From positions 1-45,963 of the IMG/VR virus record IMGVR_UViG_3300042503_001859: a stretch of DNA of 45,963 nt. One strand, 5' to 3'. The notes beneath the pieces are model-generated. The model made no database searches. It was not told where the DNA came from and worked only from the letters and a program-made list of their open reading frames with translations. The translations under genes and the position numbers were made by a program. The stretch's first letter is position 1. Each line of letters begins with the position of its first letter. This document shows positions 8,260 to 17,650 of the stretch, piece after piece. Origin of the DNA: a virus.

Positions 8260-8898
8260 TCAAACTCTGTCCTTGGTTACTTCAAAGAAGTTATATTGGA
8301 ACTCTACAGTGAATTCTTCAATCTGATCATTTGCTTCAAATGATAAATCAATAGATGAAATTGCAGAAGGCCATGCATCATAAAATTTATATGCACGAAT
8401 GGTTTCTACATTACTGTCACTTCCTGCATTAGTTGAGTCTGGACCCCTGGAAGGTGTCTGACCATCTCTGCTGAGTTGGAATACTGTCATATCTGCACAA
8501 TATGAAGCTCCACCATTTGCACCATACCCTAACTGAGATACGTTTTCAGTTAAAGCATTAATTCCTCTTGACCATGTTTCAAAAGCTTTACGAATTTCAA
8601 AACTACCATCATTTACTATAGTAACTGACCATGGTTCAAAAGTTCTATCTCCAGCAACTTTAAGCATTCTTCCACGGAAAGGAACTTCGATAGTTCCAAT
8701 GTTTGATGCTGGGATTTGAGCAGTTTTTACAAGAAATTCAGCTTGAGTGGTTAAATTTGGTGATGAAGTTGATGCTGGTCCACCAACATCCCCAATTTGA
8801 TTTAGTTGAGGTGGGAAATTTAATCTAACTAGAAATAGATTAGGTCTTGCCCCACCTTTCTTTAAATATGATTTGAAATCTGAAATACTCTTAGCCAT
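8260..8898 (-). CDS. gp19: Tail tube protein gp19
   Basis: 212 aa (T4 gp19 is 163; cyanophage versions are longer). It polymerises into the inner tube of the contractile tail. Hallmarks: NLFLVRLNFP near residue 20, AEFLVKTAQIPASNIGTIEV at about 53-72, FRGRMLKVAGDRTFEPWSVTI and FEIRKAFETWSRGIN, ending with DQIEEFTVEFQYNFFEV. Tube next to sheath (gp18) and portal (gp20) is T4 order. A loop around residues 130-160 (GQTPSRGPDSTNAGSDSN) is longer than in T4. Confidence 0.94.
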   Translation of the reverse strand: MAKSISDFKSYLKKGGARPNLFLVRLNFPPQLNQIGDVGGPASTSSPNLTTQAEFLVKTAQIPASNIGTIEVPFRGRMLKVAGDRTFEPWSVTIVNDGSFEIRKAFETWSRGINALTENVSQLGYGANGGASYCADMTVFQLSRDGQTPSRGPDSTNAGSDSNVETIRAYKFYDAWPSAISSIDLSFEANDQIEEFTVEFQYNFFEVTKDRV

Positions 8899-8929
8899 TG
8901 TGTTCTCCTAGATGGTTTGCGAAAAATGA

Positions 8930-10963
8930 TTACTGAGTTAGTTCGCCGAAGGAAATGCCAGTTCTTGTAGCAACAAAGGTAATTGTGATGAAGTTGATGC
9001 TTCTTGCAGGCTTCACATAAATTTCAGCATTAAATTCATTTCTGTCAATGACATCTGGAGTATTATTGGTTTCATCACACACCACAAGGAAATCATAGAT
9101 ACCTCTTCTTCCTTGAACACCTCTTAAATAAGGTTCAACAGCAGATTTGAAGGAACTTCTAGTTACCTCATCATTTACTTCAAACAACTGGAATTTAGAG
9201 AATCTTGCAACATTCTTTTCAAGTTCGATGAATAGTCTACGAACATTAATTCTATTGAATGCACTAGGAGAAGATAGTGCAGTCTTATCACCAAATAAAA
9301 CAATACCTTGTCCAGGGAATGAAACGATAGGATTGATTCTATTGGTATAAAGTCTGTCTCTTTCTGATTGCTTTGGTGAATATGCAAGCTTAGTTGCATT
9401 TCTCAGATTTCCTCTATTATATCCTGCAGGAGAGAACCAAGTCTCGGAATTAATAGTGGTATTGATGCAAAGACCAGCAACATCTGCTGCACATGGGACG
9501 TAACGATAAGTATCATTGAACTTATCATAGATGTACTTATAACCAGAGTCGAACATTGCAAATGAGCTACTTGCAATTCCACTGAAGAAATCTACAATGT
9601 TTTCAGTTTTAACAGCACTGGTAGAACTATTAATTACATCTGATCTTCTTGGAGAAATTACAGCTACACAATCTCTTCTTGATTCTGCAATATCAATAAG
9701 CTTAGCTGCTCTATCTGGACTTATAGTTCCAGGGATTAGGAAATCAATATCATTGAAACTTTCAGAATCTCTGAATAGTTCATATCCATTGTCTATTGCA
9801 GCTGTTACATCAACTGTATCACCAGTGAAATTATAATCTGTTCCACCACTCAAGCTAAATCCGATAACTGGAGAGTTTGAACTAGAAATTGGCGAGAATA
9901 CCTTATTTGAACTATTTGTTTCGCCAATCACTGCATTTGTTTGACCTTCTAAATTAATTTTAGAAGTTCCAACAAAATCAATTCCGGTTGAGTGACCTGG
10001 GAATACATACTTGGATCTTTCTGCAATTGCAGTATGGAAGTATACTAATGAACCATCTAGAGTGCTTGCATCTTTTGCTTTGGAAACAAATAGATACTTC
10101 TCAAGAATTGAATTTGGAGTACCAGTAATAACTCCATCTTCATCTAATACTACAATATGCATTTCATCAAATTTGCCGCCTTTAGAAGCAACAGAAGAAG
10201 ATGTTCCTGGCTGAGGAGCAACATCTCTCCATTTTAGTCCAGATGCATACTCAAGAGTGTCGTAATAACTATTATCTGGCGCTGCACTGATTGCACCAGC
10301 TGCAATTAAAGTTACTGGGGTTCCTGCATTGTCGGTAATGCTATATGCTGGATACCCATTGGTTGGATCATCTGAAGTTGGAATTCTCTTTGTACTATCA
10401 TTTAAAATGATATGAAGAGTATTATCTGTAGTGCTTGACTTGTAAATCCAGCCAGTTCCTACAGTAGTGCTGCCTTTTTTAATTACAATGGCATCTCCTG
10501 CTGAGACTGTAGGATCTGCACCAGTATAAGTAATAATTTGGTCTGCACCATGATCAACTGCAACTACTTTTAAAGAATTTAATTTTGTTCCAGCAGATCT
10601 TGCTGCAAATTTAAATGCAGTTCCAGTGTAGTTATCGTAATCAAATTTACTCTTAATAATGAAAGAACTTAATCCTGCATCAGATGAAGAATTTAATACA
10701 ATACTTGAACTTGTTGGTCTTACTACCGCAGCAATTCCACCATACTGAATGATGGTTAATGCAGCAAACCAAGACTCATAGTTATCGTTATTTGGTGTAC
10801 CAAATGTATCTACCAATTCCTTTTCACTAGTAATGTAGGTTACAGTATCTACAGGACCAGTTTCTGCTGCAATTACAATTGCAGCAACATTTTGATCGGA
10901 TACATTAATTGTAGGAGTTAAATCAATTTCCTTAATAGATACTCCAGGTGAAGCAAACGCCAT
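8930..10963 (-). CDS. gp18: Contractile tail sheath protein gp18
   Basis: 677 aa (T4 gp18 is 659). It forms the contractile sheath around the gp19 tube. Family signatures are at both ends: N-terminal SPGVSIKEIDLTPTINVSDQ and AAIVIAAETGPVDTV, and C-terminal FNRINVRRLFIELEKNVARF, FKSAVEPYLRGVQGRRGIYDF and INFITITFVATRTGISF. The central 350 residues are the variable, surface-exposed domains. It has its own late promoter 40 bases upstream and a GAGG Shine-Dalgarno. Confidence 0.96.
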   Translation of the reverse strand: MAFASPGVSIKEIDLTPTINVSDQNVAAIVIAAETGPVDTVTYITSEKELVDTFGTPNNDNYESWFAALTIIQYGGIAAVVRPTSSSIVLNSSSDAGLSSFIIKSKFDYDNYTGTAFKFAARSAGTKLNSLKVVAVDHGADQIITYTGADPTVSAGDAIVIKKGSTTVGTGWIYKSSTTDNTLHIILNDSTKRIPTSDDPTNGYPAYSITDNAGTPVTLIAAGAISAAPDNSYYDTLEYASGLKWRDVAPQPGTSSSVASKGGKFDEMHIVVLDEDGVITGTPNSILEKYLFVSKAKDASTLDGSLVYFHTAIAERSKYVFPGHSTGIDFVGTSKINLEGQTNAVIGETNSSNKVFSPISSSNSPVIGFSLSGGTDYNFTGDTVDVTAAIDNGYELFRDSESFNDIDFLIPGTISPDRAAKLIDIAESRRDCVAVISPRRSDVINSSTSAVKTENIVDFFSGIASSSFAMFDSGYKYIYDKFNDTYRYVPCAADVAGLCINTTINSETWFSPAGYNRGNLRNATKLAYSPKQSERDRLYTNRINPIVSFPGQGIVLFGDKTALSSPSAFNRINVRRLFIELEKNVARFSKFQLFEVNDEVTRSSFKSAVEPYLRGVQGRRGIYDFLVVCDETNNTPDVIDRNEFNAEIYVKPARSINFITITFVATRTGISFGELTQ

Positions 10964-11002
10964 GTTTATTACCTCTATGAGATTTTTTTTCTCAAAACTA
11001 TT

Positions 11003-11010
11003 TATTTATC
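11003..11010 (-). promoter_or_regulatory. Late promoter before gp18
   Basis: GATAAATA on the minus strand in the 60-base gap between gp17 and gp18, about 40 bases before the gp18 ATG. Confidence 0.68.
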
Positions 11011-11023
11011 TTTATATTTTGAA

Positions 11024-12700
11024 CTACTTATATTCCCACATATAAGCCATATCACCATATTCATCAACATTCCACTTATCATCTGTAGCTGCAGTCCAAT
11101 AATCTCCTTTAGTATCTACGAATGTAGTTTCGGTATCCGTCAAGCCATCCAATATAAAACCAAATGGAGCCATATCCTGTTCAATAGCCTCTCTTTGATC
11201 TTCAAAAATTCTTTTCCTAACGTCATTTGATGTAAGCTCTCTAAAGTAAGGTTGAGTAGATAACCAAGAGAAAATTACGAGACACATTGCCAAGTCATCA
11301 TTACAACCTTCTTCTGCAGAAAAAGTATCACTCTTTTGAATAAATGTGGTCAATTCACTAATAATGTCATAATCTGGAACTAAAAGTTTATCATCTTCAA
11401 TCATTGCTTTTAGGTTGGCACATCCATACTTTTTGACTGCCTTGGTCATCTTCACTCCCAATTGTGCCTTGTTGGAAAATCCAGTTCCAACTATCTGGCC
11501 AGCACGACCTTTCATGGCACACATCAGCAAATTATCGTACTCCAGATCAAACTGTAGGATATCTGCCACCTGTCCACCGATATCATTGACCTCAACCAAT
11601 ATATTGGCATTATTGTAGTTTTTACCGACTGTATCTATGATATTGGGGAAGAGGATGGGTTTTATCTCATTATTCTTGTATTTTGCTACCATTTTATAAG
11701 GGATTGTAGTGACATCCATTACCACGAAGGCAGAGTAATCATTTCCAACTCCCCTAGCAACGTCAACGGTCATTACATAATCATGACCATCTATTGGGTC
11801 TTCGTATACGTCTAATCCACCACTTCGTTTCAATGGATCTTCATAAACCATTGCACGAAGTTTATTTGGATTGATTAAAGTATCAACAGATCCTAGGAAG
11901 GTACATTCAAATTCTTGCTCAAACTGTCGTTGAGAAGTGTTTGCAATAGTTTCTTCTTTCCACTTCTGGTCTCTTCCTGGAACATCCCACCAATTAACTT
12001 CTAGTGGGGTATAACTGTTCTTTCCTCGTTCTGCATCATGCCAGAACTTATAGAACATGTTCATTCCATTTGGAGTGGAGATGATAATAACTTTGGTAGT
12101 CTTACCAGATGAAATAGTAGGATATACAGAACTGAAAAACTGTTCTGCAATGTGATTTGGAATGAACGCAAATTCGTCAAGGAAGATGATGTTAAAAGAG
12201 TTTCCTCGGACAGCAGATGATGAAGTGGAAGCAGCAATAATCTTAGATCCGTTCTCTAGCTCCAGGGATCCACGGTTCCAAGAACCCACGCCCTGCTGTA
12301 GCCATTTGGGTAGGTTTTCGTATGATAACTGCAATCTGGATAGAAGTTCCCTTGAGGTCTCTGCTTTGTTTGCAAGAATTGCAATTTTTACGTTGGGGTT
12401 GAACAAAGCATAATGTAACAGATAGGAAACAACCGTAGTTGATTTTCCAGTCTGTCTTGGAAGCTTTGCGATATTAAATCTATGCTTATGAAAATTGTCA
12501 ATCAATTTTTCTTGGAAGTCCCACATTTTAAATGGGACTAGACCTTCATCAAGAGAAACAATTTTGATGTATTTTTTTGCAAAATAAATTGGATCTTCTT
12601 GACATGTCAAATACTCTTCTAACTGTTCGGAAGTAAATTGTATTTGTACGTTAGAAGGTTTGAGGTTAGGATTACCTTTATAACTAGATCTTTCACTCAT
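11024..12700 (-). CDS. gp17: Terminase large subunit gp17
   Basis: 558 aa (T4 gp17 is 610). It is the packaging motor ATPase and headful nuclease. ATPase domain: Walker A PRQTGKST at about residues 81-88, Walker B IIFLDE at 171-176 and coupling motif STP near 208. The RNase H-like nuclease domain is intact, with Asp313 in TVDVARG, Glu370 in LVEVNDIGG and Asp468/469 in GCNDDLAM. All catalytic acidic residues are present. It is separated from its small subunit gp16 by two accessory genes (12716-14271), whereas T4 has them adjacent. Confidence 0.97.
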   Translation of the reverse strand: MSERSSYKGNPNLKPSNVQIQFTSEQLEEYLTCQEDPIYFAKKYIKIVSLDEGLVPFKMWDFQEKLIDNFHKHRFNIAKLPRQTGKSTTVVSYLLHYALFNPNVKIAILANKAETSRELLSRLQLSYENLPKWLQQGVGSWNRGSLELENGSKIIAASTSSSAVRGNSFNIIFLDEFAFIPNHIAEQFFSSVYPTISSGKTTKVIIISTPNGMNMFYKFWHDAERGKNSYTPLEVNWWDVPGRDQKWKEETIANTSQRQFEQEFECTFLGSVDTLINPNKLRAMVYEDPLKRSGGLDVYEDPIDGHDYVMTVDVARGVGNDYSAFVVMDVTTIPYKMVAKYKNNEIKPILFPNIIDTVGKNYNNANILVEVNDIGGQVADILQFDLEYDNLLMCAMKGRAGQIVGTGFSNKAQLGVKMTKAVKKYGCANLKAMIEDDKLLVPDYDIISELTTFIQKSDTFSAEEGCNDDLAMCLVIFSWLSTQPYFRELTSNDVRKRIFEDQREAIEQDMAPFGFILDGLTDTETTFVDTKGDYWTAATDDKWNVDEYGDMAYMWEYK

Positions 12701-12715
12701 AATATTTTATTTAAA

Positions 12716-13720
12716 TTAACATTTCCATTTACGCAGAGCTAATGCTTTTCTTGTTGGTCTGCCCTTTTCGTCTTTCATTGGTCCAGGATTGCCTCCCATT
12801 CTTGCACAGAATGATTTTTTCCGTGGACCTCCTTCTGGTTGAGGTGGTTTTAAATCAGATCCAGGATTTTCACGTTCATATGAACGTCTTCCCTTTTCGT
12901 TGAGTCCACCACTAGGACTCTTACCAGACTTTTTTGTCCAAGCAGCCCCCTCAGTATTTAACTTTGGTTTTTTCCATTCAGGACCTTTTAATTTTGCTTT
13001 TGCTGCAGATTGCTCTCCTGCACTTGTTGTTCTATCTGCAAGATTTCTAATCTTTGCTTGTCTTCTAGCAGCACTATGTCCAGAACCAATTTGGAAACTT
13101 ACATTATCTGCCTCATTCATAAACTGAGAGAAAGATTTCTGCTCACTAATTTTTGCATCAGATGACAGATATTCTGCTGCGGTATCAATAAAATCTGCAG
13201 CTCGTGTAATTTTTGATTGGACCCATGCAGGAAGCTGTTGATTTGATTTACGAATAATTTTACGAAGCATTTCAATGGATCTTTCCATTTGATCCATTTC
13301 AAGGTTTGCCATGTAACCTTCGTGATCTTTGATTTTGCCAGAAGCAATTTCTTTATGATCTTCTTGCATGTTCAAAAGACTGGTATTCATTTCCCATGCA
13401 CTAGGACCATATGAACATTCAGATTTCTTTTCTGGTTTTTCACATATATGGCAATATCTAACTTCCTCTTTTTCTTCTTTAACAGCTTTCTTGCCGTTTT
13501 TCCATTCTCCCTTTAATTTCTTTTCCATTTTTAGTAAATGCTTGTAGTAATCTGGAAACTCAGCAATATGCTGGAGAGCAATTCCATAAGCCTCTTGGTG
13601 AGTTGTTACGTGCTCTCTTTCTACAGTAGAACCGACTTCTGCCTGTCTAATAACGTAATCAACAGAAACGCCATGTTTTTTGGCAATTTCCTTTTCTGTA
13701 GGAACTCTCAGTTTAGCCAT
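12716..13720 (-). CDS. DUF5661/DUF6321-type fusion protein with Cys cluster
   Basis: 334 aa, function unknown. Three parts are visible. Residues about 10-70 look like DUF5661: KKHGVSVDYVIRQAEVGSTV then AYGIALQHIAEFPDYYKHL. Residues 85-105 hold a Cys cluster, YCHICEKPEKKSEC, a possible metal-binding knuckle. The last 65 residues match the DUF6321 pattern: GGLNEKGRRSYERENPG, KKSFCARMGGN and GPMKDEKGRPTRKALALRKW. The middle (about 110-260) is helical and charged. The gene lies between terminase subunits and shares one base with the next upstream gene. A GGTGG Shine-Dalgarno precedes the ATG. The basic C-terminus could bind DNA. Virion or packaging roles are both possible; the domain names are recalled, not searched. 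Confidence 0.6.
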   Translation of the reverse strand: MAKLRVPTEKEIAKKHGVSVDYVIRQAEVGSTVEREHVTTHQEAYGIALQHIAEFPDYYKHLLKMEKKLKGEWKNGKKAVKEEKEEVRYCHICEKPEKKSECSYGPSAWEMNTSLLNMQEDHKEIASGKIKDHEGYMANLEMDQMERSIEMLRKIIRKSNQQLPAWVQSKITRAADFIDTAAEYLSSDAKISEQKSFSQFMNEADNVSFQIGSGHSAARRQAKIRNLADRTTSAGEQSAAKAKLKGPEWKKPKLNTEGAAWTKKSGKSPSGGLNEKGRRSYERENPGSDLKPPQPEGGPRKKSFCARMGGNPGPMKDEKGRPTRKALALRKWKC

Positions 13721-14271
13721 TACCCACCTACTATTTGAACTTCAGTAACATGACCAACAGCAGCACCATTACCATCTGGTTTTACTGAGAATTTAATTGA
13801 ATTATTTAGAGTTGCAGTTCCAGTAAAATTTGCATATGCAGATGAATCTAATGCTACTGTAATGCTGGTATCGGTTACTGCAGTTACGGCAAGGTGTGCA
13901 ATTCCTGTATTATAAGCTGCAACAGAAGATCCAGTTAGTGTTACGTAGTCTCCAACAACAAATGGATGTCCTGGTCTGCCGCCACCTAAATTTAGATTCA
14001 ATACAGTATTTGTAGCACCTTTATCAATAGAGATAATTTGTACTCTTTTTGGAGTGGCACACTTAACTAGTTCTGACTGTTCTTTTGGAATATGAAAATC
14101 ATTCCCATCTACCGCAGTTGGATTTCCACCCCAAGCCACATGAATAGCATCAGATGCATCAGCAGTAAAGCGATAAATTCCACTTCTTACAATAACTGCA
14201 GAAGATTGAGCTGCATTTCCCCCCGTGCAAGATACAGCTGCAATATTTTGTACAACTTTTAAAACAGACAT
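13720..14271 (-). CDS. Probable virion structural protein, unknown role
   Basis: 183 aa, no named family recognised. It is beta-rich, Gly/Ala/Val/Thr-rich, without cysteine clusters or membrane segments. Segments such as VIVRSGIYRFTADASDAIHV, DGNDFHIPKEQSELVKC and GGGRPGHPFVVGDYVTLTG read like a small beta-barrel decoration or neck-associated protein. It sits between gp16 and the DUF5661/DUF6321 gene, with a candidate late promoter inside the end of gp16 25 bases upstream of its ATG. A decoration role is a guess from composition and context. Confidence 0.55.
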   Translation of the reverse strand: MSVLKVVQNIAAVSCTGGNAAQSSAVIVRSGIYRFTADASDAIHVAWGGNPTAVDGNDFHIPKEQSELVKCATPKRVQIISIDKGATNTVLNLNLGGGRPGHPFVVGDYVTLTGSSVAAYNTGIAHLAVTAVTDTSITVALDSSAYANFTGTATLNNSIKFSVKPDGNGAAVGHVTEVQIVGG

Positions 14272-14281
14272 TAAGATACTC

Positions 14282-14698
14282 CTATTCTTCTGTATTATTT
14301 ATTTTTGATTGCTTTAGAAACTTTTGAAGTTCTGCAGTACTTCCAATAAACATAGTATTATTTACAGTAGATGGACCTTTTCTCATAGATGAATCTTCAT
14401 CCATAGTTTTCATCTTTTTCTGCAAATCAATTAATTTATCGGTCATGTCGGCAATGTTTTTAATGCCCTGAAATGCAACTTCATATGCCCTTGGGTGATC
14501 ACTATTTCTAGCTACATCCATGATGCCATCAATTGCTTTCTGACCCTTTCCAATTAAATTATATAATTGTTCTCTACTATATTCATAATCTTTTTCAATA
14601 TCTTTTATATCATCTTCAAGTTTTACAATTTCTGTTTCGGAAACTGTATCTTGAGGGACAATATTAAAAGTGTCATCTAGGTTATCGAATGTTGACAT
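14282..14698 (-). CDS. gp16: Terminase small subunit gp16
   Basis: 138 aa (T4 gp16 is 164). It recognises DNA and regulates gp17 during packaging. Two conserved spots match T4: ARNSDHPRAYEVAFQGIKNI (T4 NADSPRHMEVFATLMGQM) around residues 62-81, and NTMFIGSTAELQKFL (T4 TVFMGSPTELMDEI) near the C-terminus. The region in between forms the long helical pair typical of small terminases (DKLIDLQKKMKTM). It starts 2 bases after the gp15 stop. Confidence 0.87.
   Translation of the reverse strand: MSTFDNLDDTFNIVPQDTVSETEIVKLEDDIKDIEKDYEYSREQLYNLIGKGQKAIDGIMDVARNSDHPRAYEVAFQGIKNIADMTDKLIDLQKKMKTMDEDSSMRKGPSTVNNTMFIGSTAELQKFLKQSKINNTEE
14296..14303 (-). promoter_or_regulatory. Candidate late promoter inside the 3' end of gp16
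   Basis: AATAAATA on the minus strand within the last codons of gp16, 25 bases before the 183-aa gene. Because it is inside coding sequence it could be incidental, but the spacing matches the other late promoters here. Confidence 0.5.
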
Positions 14699-14700
14699 AA

Positions 14701-15498
14701 TTATTCAGTCCAAAGTTCATTGAATCCAAAGTCATCATCTGCTTCTACTAAAGCATCATCTAAAGTATTAATAATTCCATCGTTATTATTATCTTCTAAT
14801 GCTTTTGGAGTTACACTATATGTTACATACCTGTTGGCATTAATTGCAGTACCAATATCAACATTGACCTTTTTGATTATATCTGAAGTTGTAATTGGTC
14901 CGTAAATATATGACTTTGCAGTAAATGTTAGAGTGTAAATAATAGTTCTTCTGGTGGTGAAATCTCCTTCATAATCATCTTGAATAGTTACACCATTTAG
15001 TAAAATTGGAATATCTTTCTTCTCATCTGTTTCTGCAACCATATTGATCGTAATTGAAAAATATGGCTGAAAGAAAGGTAAAATTTGTTCTAAAATTTGA
15101 ACAGCATCGTCGTTATTTTTGCTGATGATAGCAAGCTCAAAATCCAAATTATATGGAACTGGCATATAATGTGAATATGATATGTTAGTTTCTCCATTCT
15201 TTGGAGTTTTGCACACCTGAGTTGGTCCTAACTTTCTTGCGGGATCATATGTGATTCCTTTTAACTCAAATGCAATTCTAGGTAGCTGAATTTGAGTAGG
15301 TCTTCGTTGATCTAAATTTGGATCTGCTTCAATTCTTGCTAAAAATTTCTCAACAGGACCATATGCAAAAGGAACTTTAATGGATTGTTTAACAACTCCA
15401 TCTTTGTCTTTTCTTCTAAGTTCTATATTATTGAATAGAGTACCAAATCCAATAATTGTTTTGCGAATTGATTCGTTGTAAAAATGTGTGCCTAACAT
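14701..15498 (-). CDS. gp15: Tail completion / sheath terminator protein gp15
   Basis: 265 aa (T4 gp15 is 272). It forms the hexameric ring that caps the sheath and joins tail to neck. Family sequence: HFYNESIRKTIIGFGTLFNN at the N-terminus (T4 FYNSSFRRYATLMGDLFSN), IKVPFAYGPVEKFLARIEAD, LPRIAFELKGITYDPARK and VPYNLDFELAIISKNNDD. It shares one base with the upstream gp14 gene and lies 2 bases from gp16. Confidence 0.93.
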   Translation of the reverse strand: MLGTHFYNESIRKTIIGFGTLFNNIELRRKDKDGVVKQSIKVPFAYGPVEKFLARIEADPNLDQRRPTQIQLPRIAFELKGITYDPARKLGPTQVCKTPKNGETNISYSHYMPVPYNLDFELAIISKNNDDAVQILEQILPFFQPYFSITINMVAETDEKKDIPILLNGVTIQDDYEGDFTTRRTIIYTLTFTAKSYIYGPITTSDIIKKVNVDIGTAINANRYVTYSVTPKALEDNNNDGIINTLDDALVEADDDFGFNELWTE

Positions 15499-16595
15499 TA
15501 AAATTCTCCCATATTTGAATATTCACCGAATGGATTTTTTTCAGACCAGTCGATAATTTGGTCACCTTCATCTTCAAACCATTTGTTTTCGTTGAAGTCA
15601 TCATTTTCATTTTCAATAGAGCTAAAGGTATTGATTACCCACTCTGCATTACTAGTTTCTCCGATTAGAGTTTCTCCATCTAGAAACTTCCCTACTATAT
15701 CTATAAGCTCAAGCTCTTTATTTGTTACATCATATCTTATAACTTTTCCCTTAGCTCCGCTTATAGAACCTGTTACAATTTCTTCAAATTTATAAGTTCC
15801 TTTTGGTGCCAATACAGCTTGTGCAGTAGCTCCATTTCCAGCACCAGAAATGATTACTGCAGGTGCAGACGTATATCCACTTCCGGGTTGAATAACTTTA
15901 ATTCCTGTAATTACTCCTGCAGAAACTGTAGCAGCAGCTTGAGCACCAGAAGCTCCATTAACAGGACCAAAAGTTATGGTAGTTCCAGATGCAGTATATC
16001 CAGTTCCTCCACTTAGAACATTAATTTGTTTCAGGCCATCTGTAAGTTTAAACGTAATAGAATATCCTTCATCTCTTCTGATTTTATCAATTTCATCAAT
16101 TCCAGTTTCAAATCTTTCACTGGAATCTTCCATTACTTCACATACTAATTGATATGTTGCAATCTGCCCCAACTGCCTGAATGGCTTATTGTGCTCTACA
16201 AATTTAATTTGAAATAGTTGATTTGTAAGTGGGAAATAAATTACATCACCTTCATTAGGTCTTTCGTTGGTGAGTAAATTATTTGATGATGAGATTAAAT
16301 CTTCCCATCTTCTTTTTGAAATGATAAATGTTGCTTCTTCTGCAATACGTACTCCAAATTTAGTTAATAAAGATCCTTCTCCAGAAAATCCTTCGTAGTT
16401 GGAAAGATACATTTCGATCATGTAATTTTCATCAAACAATGCAAGTGGATCTTCCCTAAACAATCTATCATCATCTGAAAATTCTCTTGGCAAGTAATAA
16501 ACATCAAAACCATAAATTTTCAGAGACTCAATGATTAAATCCTCATAGAGTCTCTGTTCAGATGATGTTCCGTGGGAAAAATAAACGTTTTTCAT
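15498..16595 (-). CDS. gp14: Neck protein gp14 with inserted beta module
   Basis: 365 aa, about 110 longer than T4 gp14 (256). It is part of the head completion/neck ring. The N-terminal half matches T4: LIIESLKIYGFDVYYLPREF, MYLSNYEGFSGEGSLLTKFG, EGDVIYFPLTNQLFQI and KPFRQLGQIATYQLVCEVME. After residue 190 a roughly 75-residue insertion carries two related repeats (LSGGTGYTASG..., PGSGYTSAPAVIISGAGNG), a module also seen in the gp8 and giant gp7-position proteins here. The C-terminus returns to family sequence (NKWFEDEGDQIIDWSEKNPFGEY). One-base overlaps with gp15 and gp13 imply coupling. Confidence 0.9.
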   Translation of the reverse strand: MKNVYFSHGTSSEQRLYEDLIIESLKIYGFDVYYLPREFSDDDRLFREDPLALFDENYMIEMYLSNYEGFSGEGSLLTKFGVRIAEEATFIISKRRWEDLISSSNNLLTNERPNEGDVIYFPLTNQLFQIKFVEHNKPFRQLGQIATYQLVCEVMEDSSERFETGIDEIDKIRRDEGYSITFKLTDGLKQINVLSGGTGYTASGTTITFGPVNGASGAQAAATVSAGVITGIKVIQPGSGYTSAPAVIISGAGNGATAQAVLAPKGTYKFEEIVTGSISGAKGKVIRYDVTNKELELIDIVGKFLDGETLIGETSNAEWVINTFSSIENENDDFNENKWFEDEGDQIIDWSEKNPFGEYSNMGEF

Positions 16596-17416
16596 TATCC
16601 TACCATATCAAGTGGTGGCAGTTCATATGTACTTAGAAGTTCTTCGTATAGCTTATCCAACTCTCCAGATGCATCATCATATAGTTGACGACCATTGAAA
16701 GTCACTCCACCTGGCATTTGAATTCCTTCAAATTTAGATAGATTTTGTCCCCACTGCTTTTTGATAAGTGAGGTTAAATATTTTTTCACCCAAATTTCAT
16801 TATAAAGTTTATTAAACTCGTTTGGATCTAATGCTCTATAACAATCAATAACAATAAAATCATCCTTGGTTTGCATTCCCCAATCAAGGTCAATATATAA
16901 TCTATTTTGAACTTTATTATAACGAATATCTTTATTACCTTCTAACATAAAATCTAGTGTTTCCAGGTAAGTCAAGACCATATAATAATTCATAATATCA
17001 TATGAATAAAAATTATAAAAGTCGTTTAGAAAGAACTGATATCTAAAACCAAACATGTTATTGACAAAAGCATTTGATACTTTAAAAATGCCTTGCACTG
17101 CAATAACATGATCTGGAACTGTTAGATATCCTCTTCCTTCTTCAAAATTTAAAGTTCTAGATAAATCAGAATCATTGGTATCAGTTTTAGTAGTAGTAAA
17201 ATTTCGTATTTTGCCGTTGTCGATATCTTCTTGAGTAAGTTTGTACTTTAAGTACATTCTTTCCATGCCATTATAGGCTCTTTCATTAAAGATTTGAATT
17301 GTGTCGTCGATGAGATCTTCAATCTGATCGTCATCCACATTGACTTCAATCACTGGTTTTCCAAGTTTACGAAGACAATATTCTTTTAATTGTACTCTAC
17401 TACTTGGTTTTGCCAT
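16595..17416 (-). CDS. gp13: Neck protein gp13
   Basis: 273 aa (T4 gp13 is 309). With gp14 it completes the DNA-filled head before tail attachment. Typical segments: VQLKEYCLRKLGKPVIEVNVDDDQ (written in two parts: VQLKEYCLRK and LGKPVIEVNVDDDQIEDLID), YLTVPDHVIAVQGIFKVS near residue 95, and WGMQTKDDFIVIDCYRALDP near 175. It overlaps by one base with the downstream gp14 and the upstream coiled-coil gene. Confidence 0.92.
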   Translation of the reverse strand: MAKPSSRVQLKEYCLRKLGKPVIEVNVDDDQIEDLIDDTIQIFNERAYNGMERMYLKYKLTQEDIDNGKIRNFTTTKTDTNDSDLSRTLNFEEGRGYLTVPDHVIAVQGIFKVSNAFVNNMFGFRYQFFLNDFYNFYSYDIMNYYMVLTYLETLDFMLEGNKDIRYNKVQNRLYIDLDWGMQTKDDFIVIDCYRALDPNEFNKLYNEIWVKKYLTSLIKKQWGQNLSKFEGIQMPGGVTFNGRQLYDDASGELDKLYEELLSTYELPPLDMVG

Positions 17417-17631
17417 TATGCTGACCTTCTAGATTTGGAAGCTTCTTTTTGGACAGATGCAGAGTCTTCACCAAAAGCTCCTCCATCGGATACTGAAGAC
17501 TCTGCATTCATCTTAGTAATAATGTTATTGAGGTAAATTACTTTAGCCTCAAGCATAATATTTTGTGATGTCAATTCATTGATTTTCTTTTGCATCACAG
17601 ATAGCAAATTGTTGATTTCATCTTGATTCAT
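17416..17631 (-). CDS. Small coiled-coil protein before gp13
   Basis: 71 aa, unknown. I chose the ATG at 17631 (MNQDEINNLLSVMQKKINEL) because GGAG lies 6 bases upstream; the longer frame would begin at a TTG that contains this Shine-Dalgarno. Residues 1-45 form a single amphipathic helix with heptad-like leucines and isoleucines, probably an oligomeric coiled coil; the rest is Ser/Ala/Gly-rich and ends in RRSA. It lies between the fibre gene and gp13 and could be a fibre or neck accessory, which is inference. Confidence 0.65.
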   Translation of the reverse strand: MNQDEINNLLSVMQKKINELTSQNIMLEAKVIYLNNIITKMNAESSVSDGGAFGEDSASVQKEASKSRRSA

Positions 17632-17650
17632 AATTTTCTCCAATTAATGA

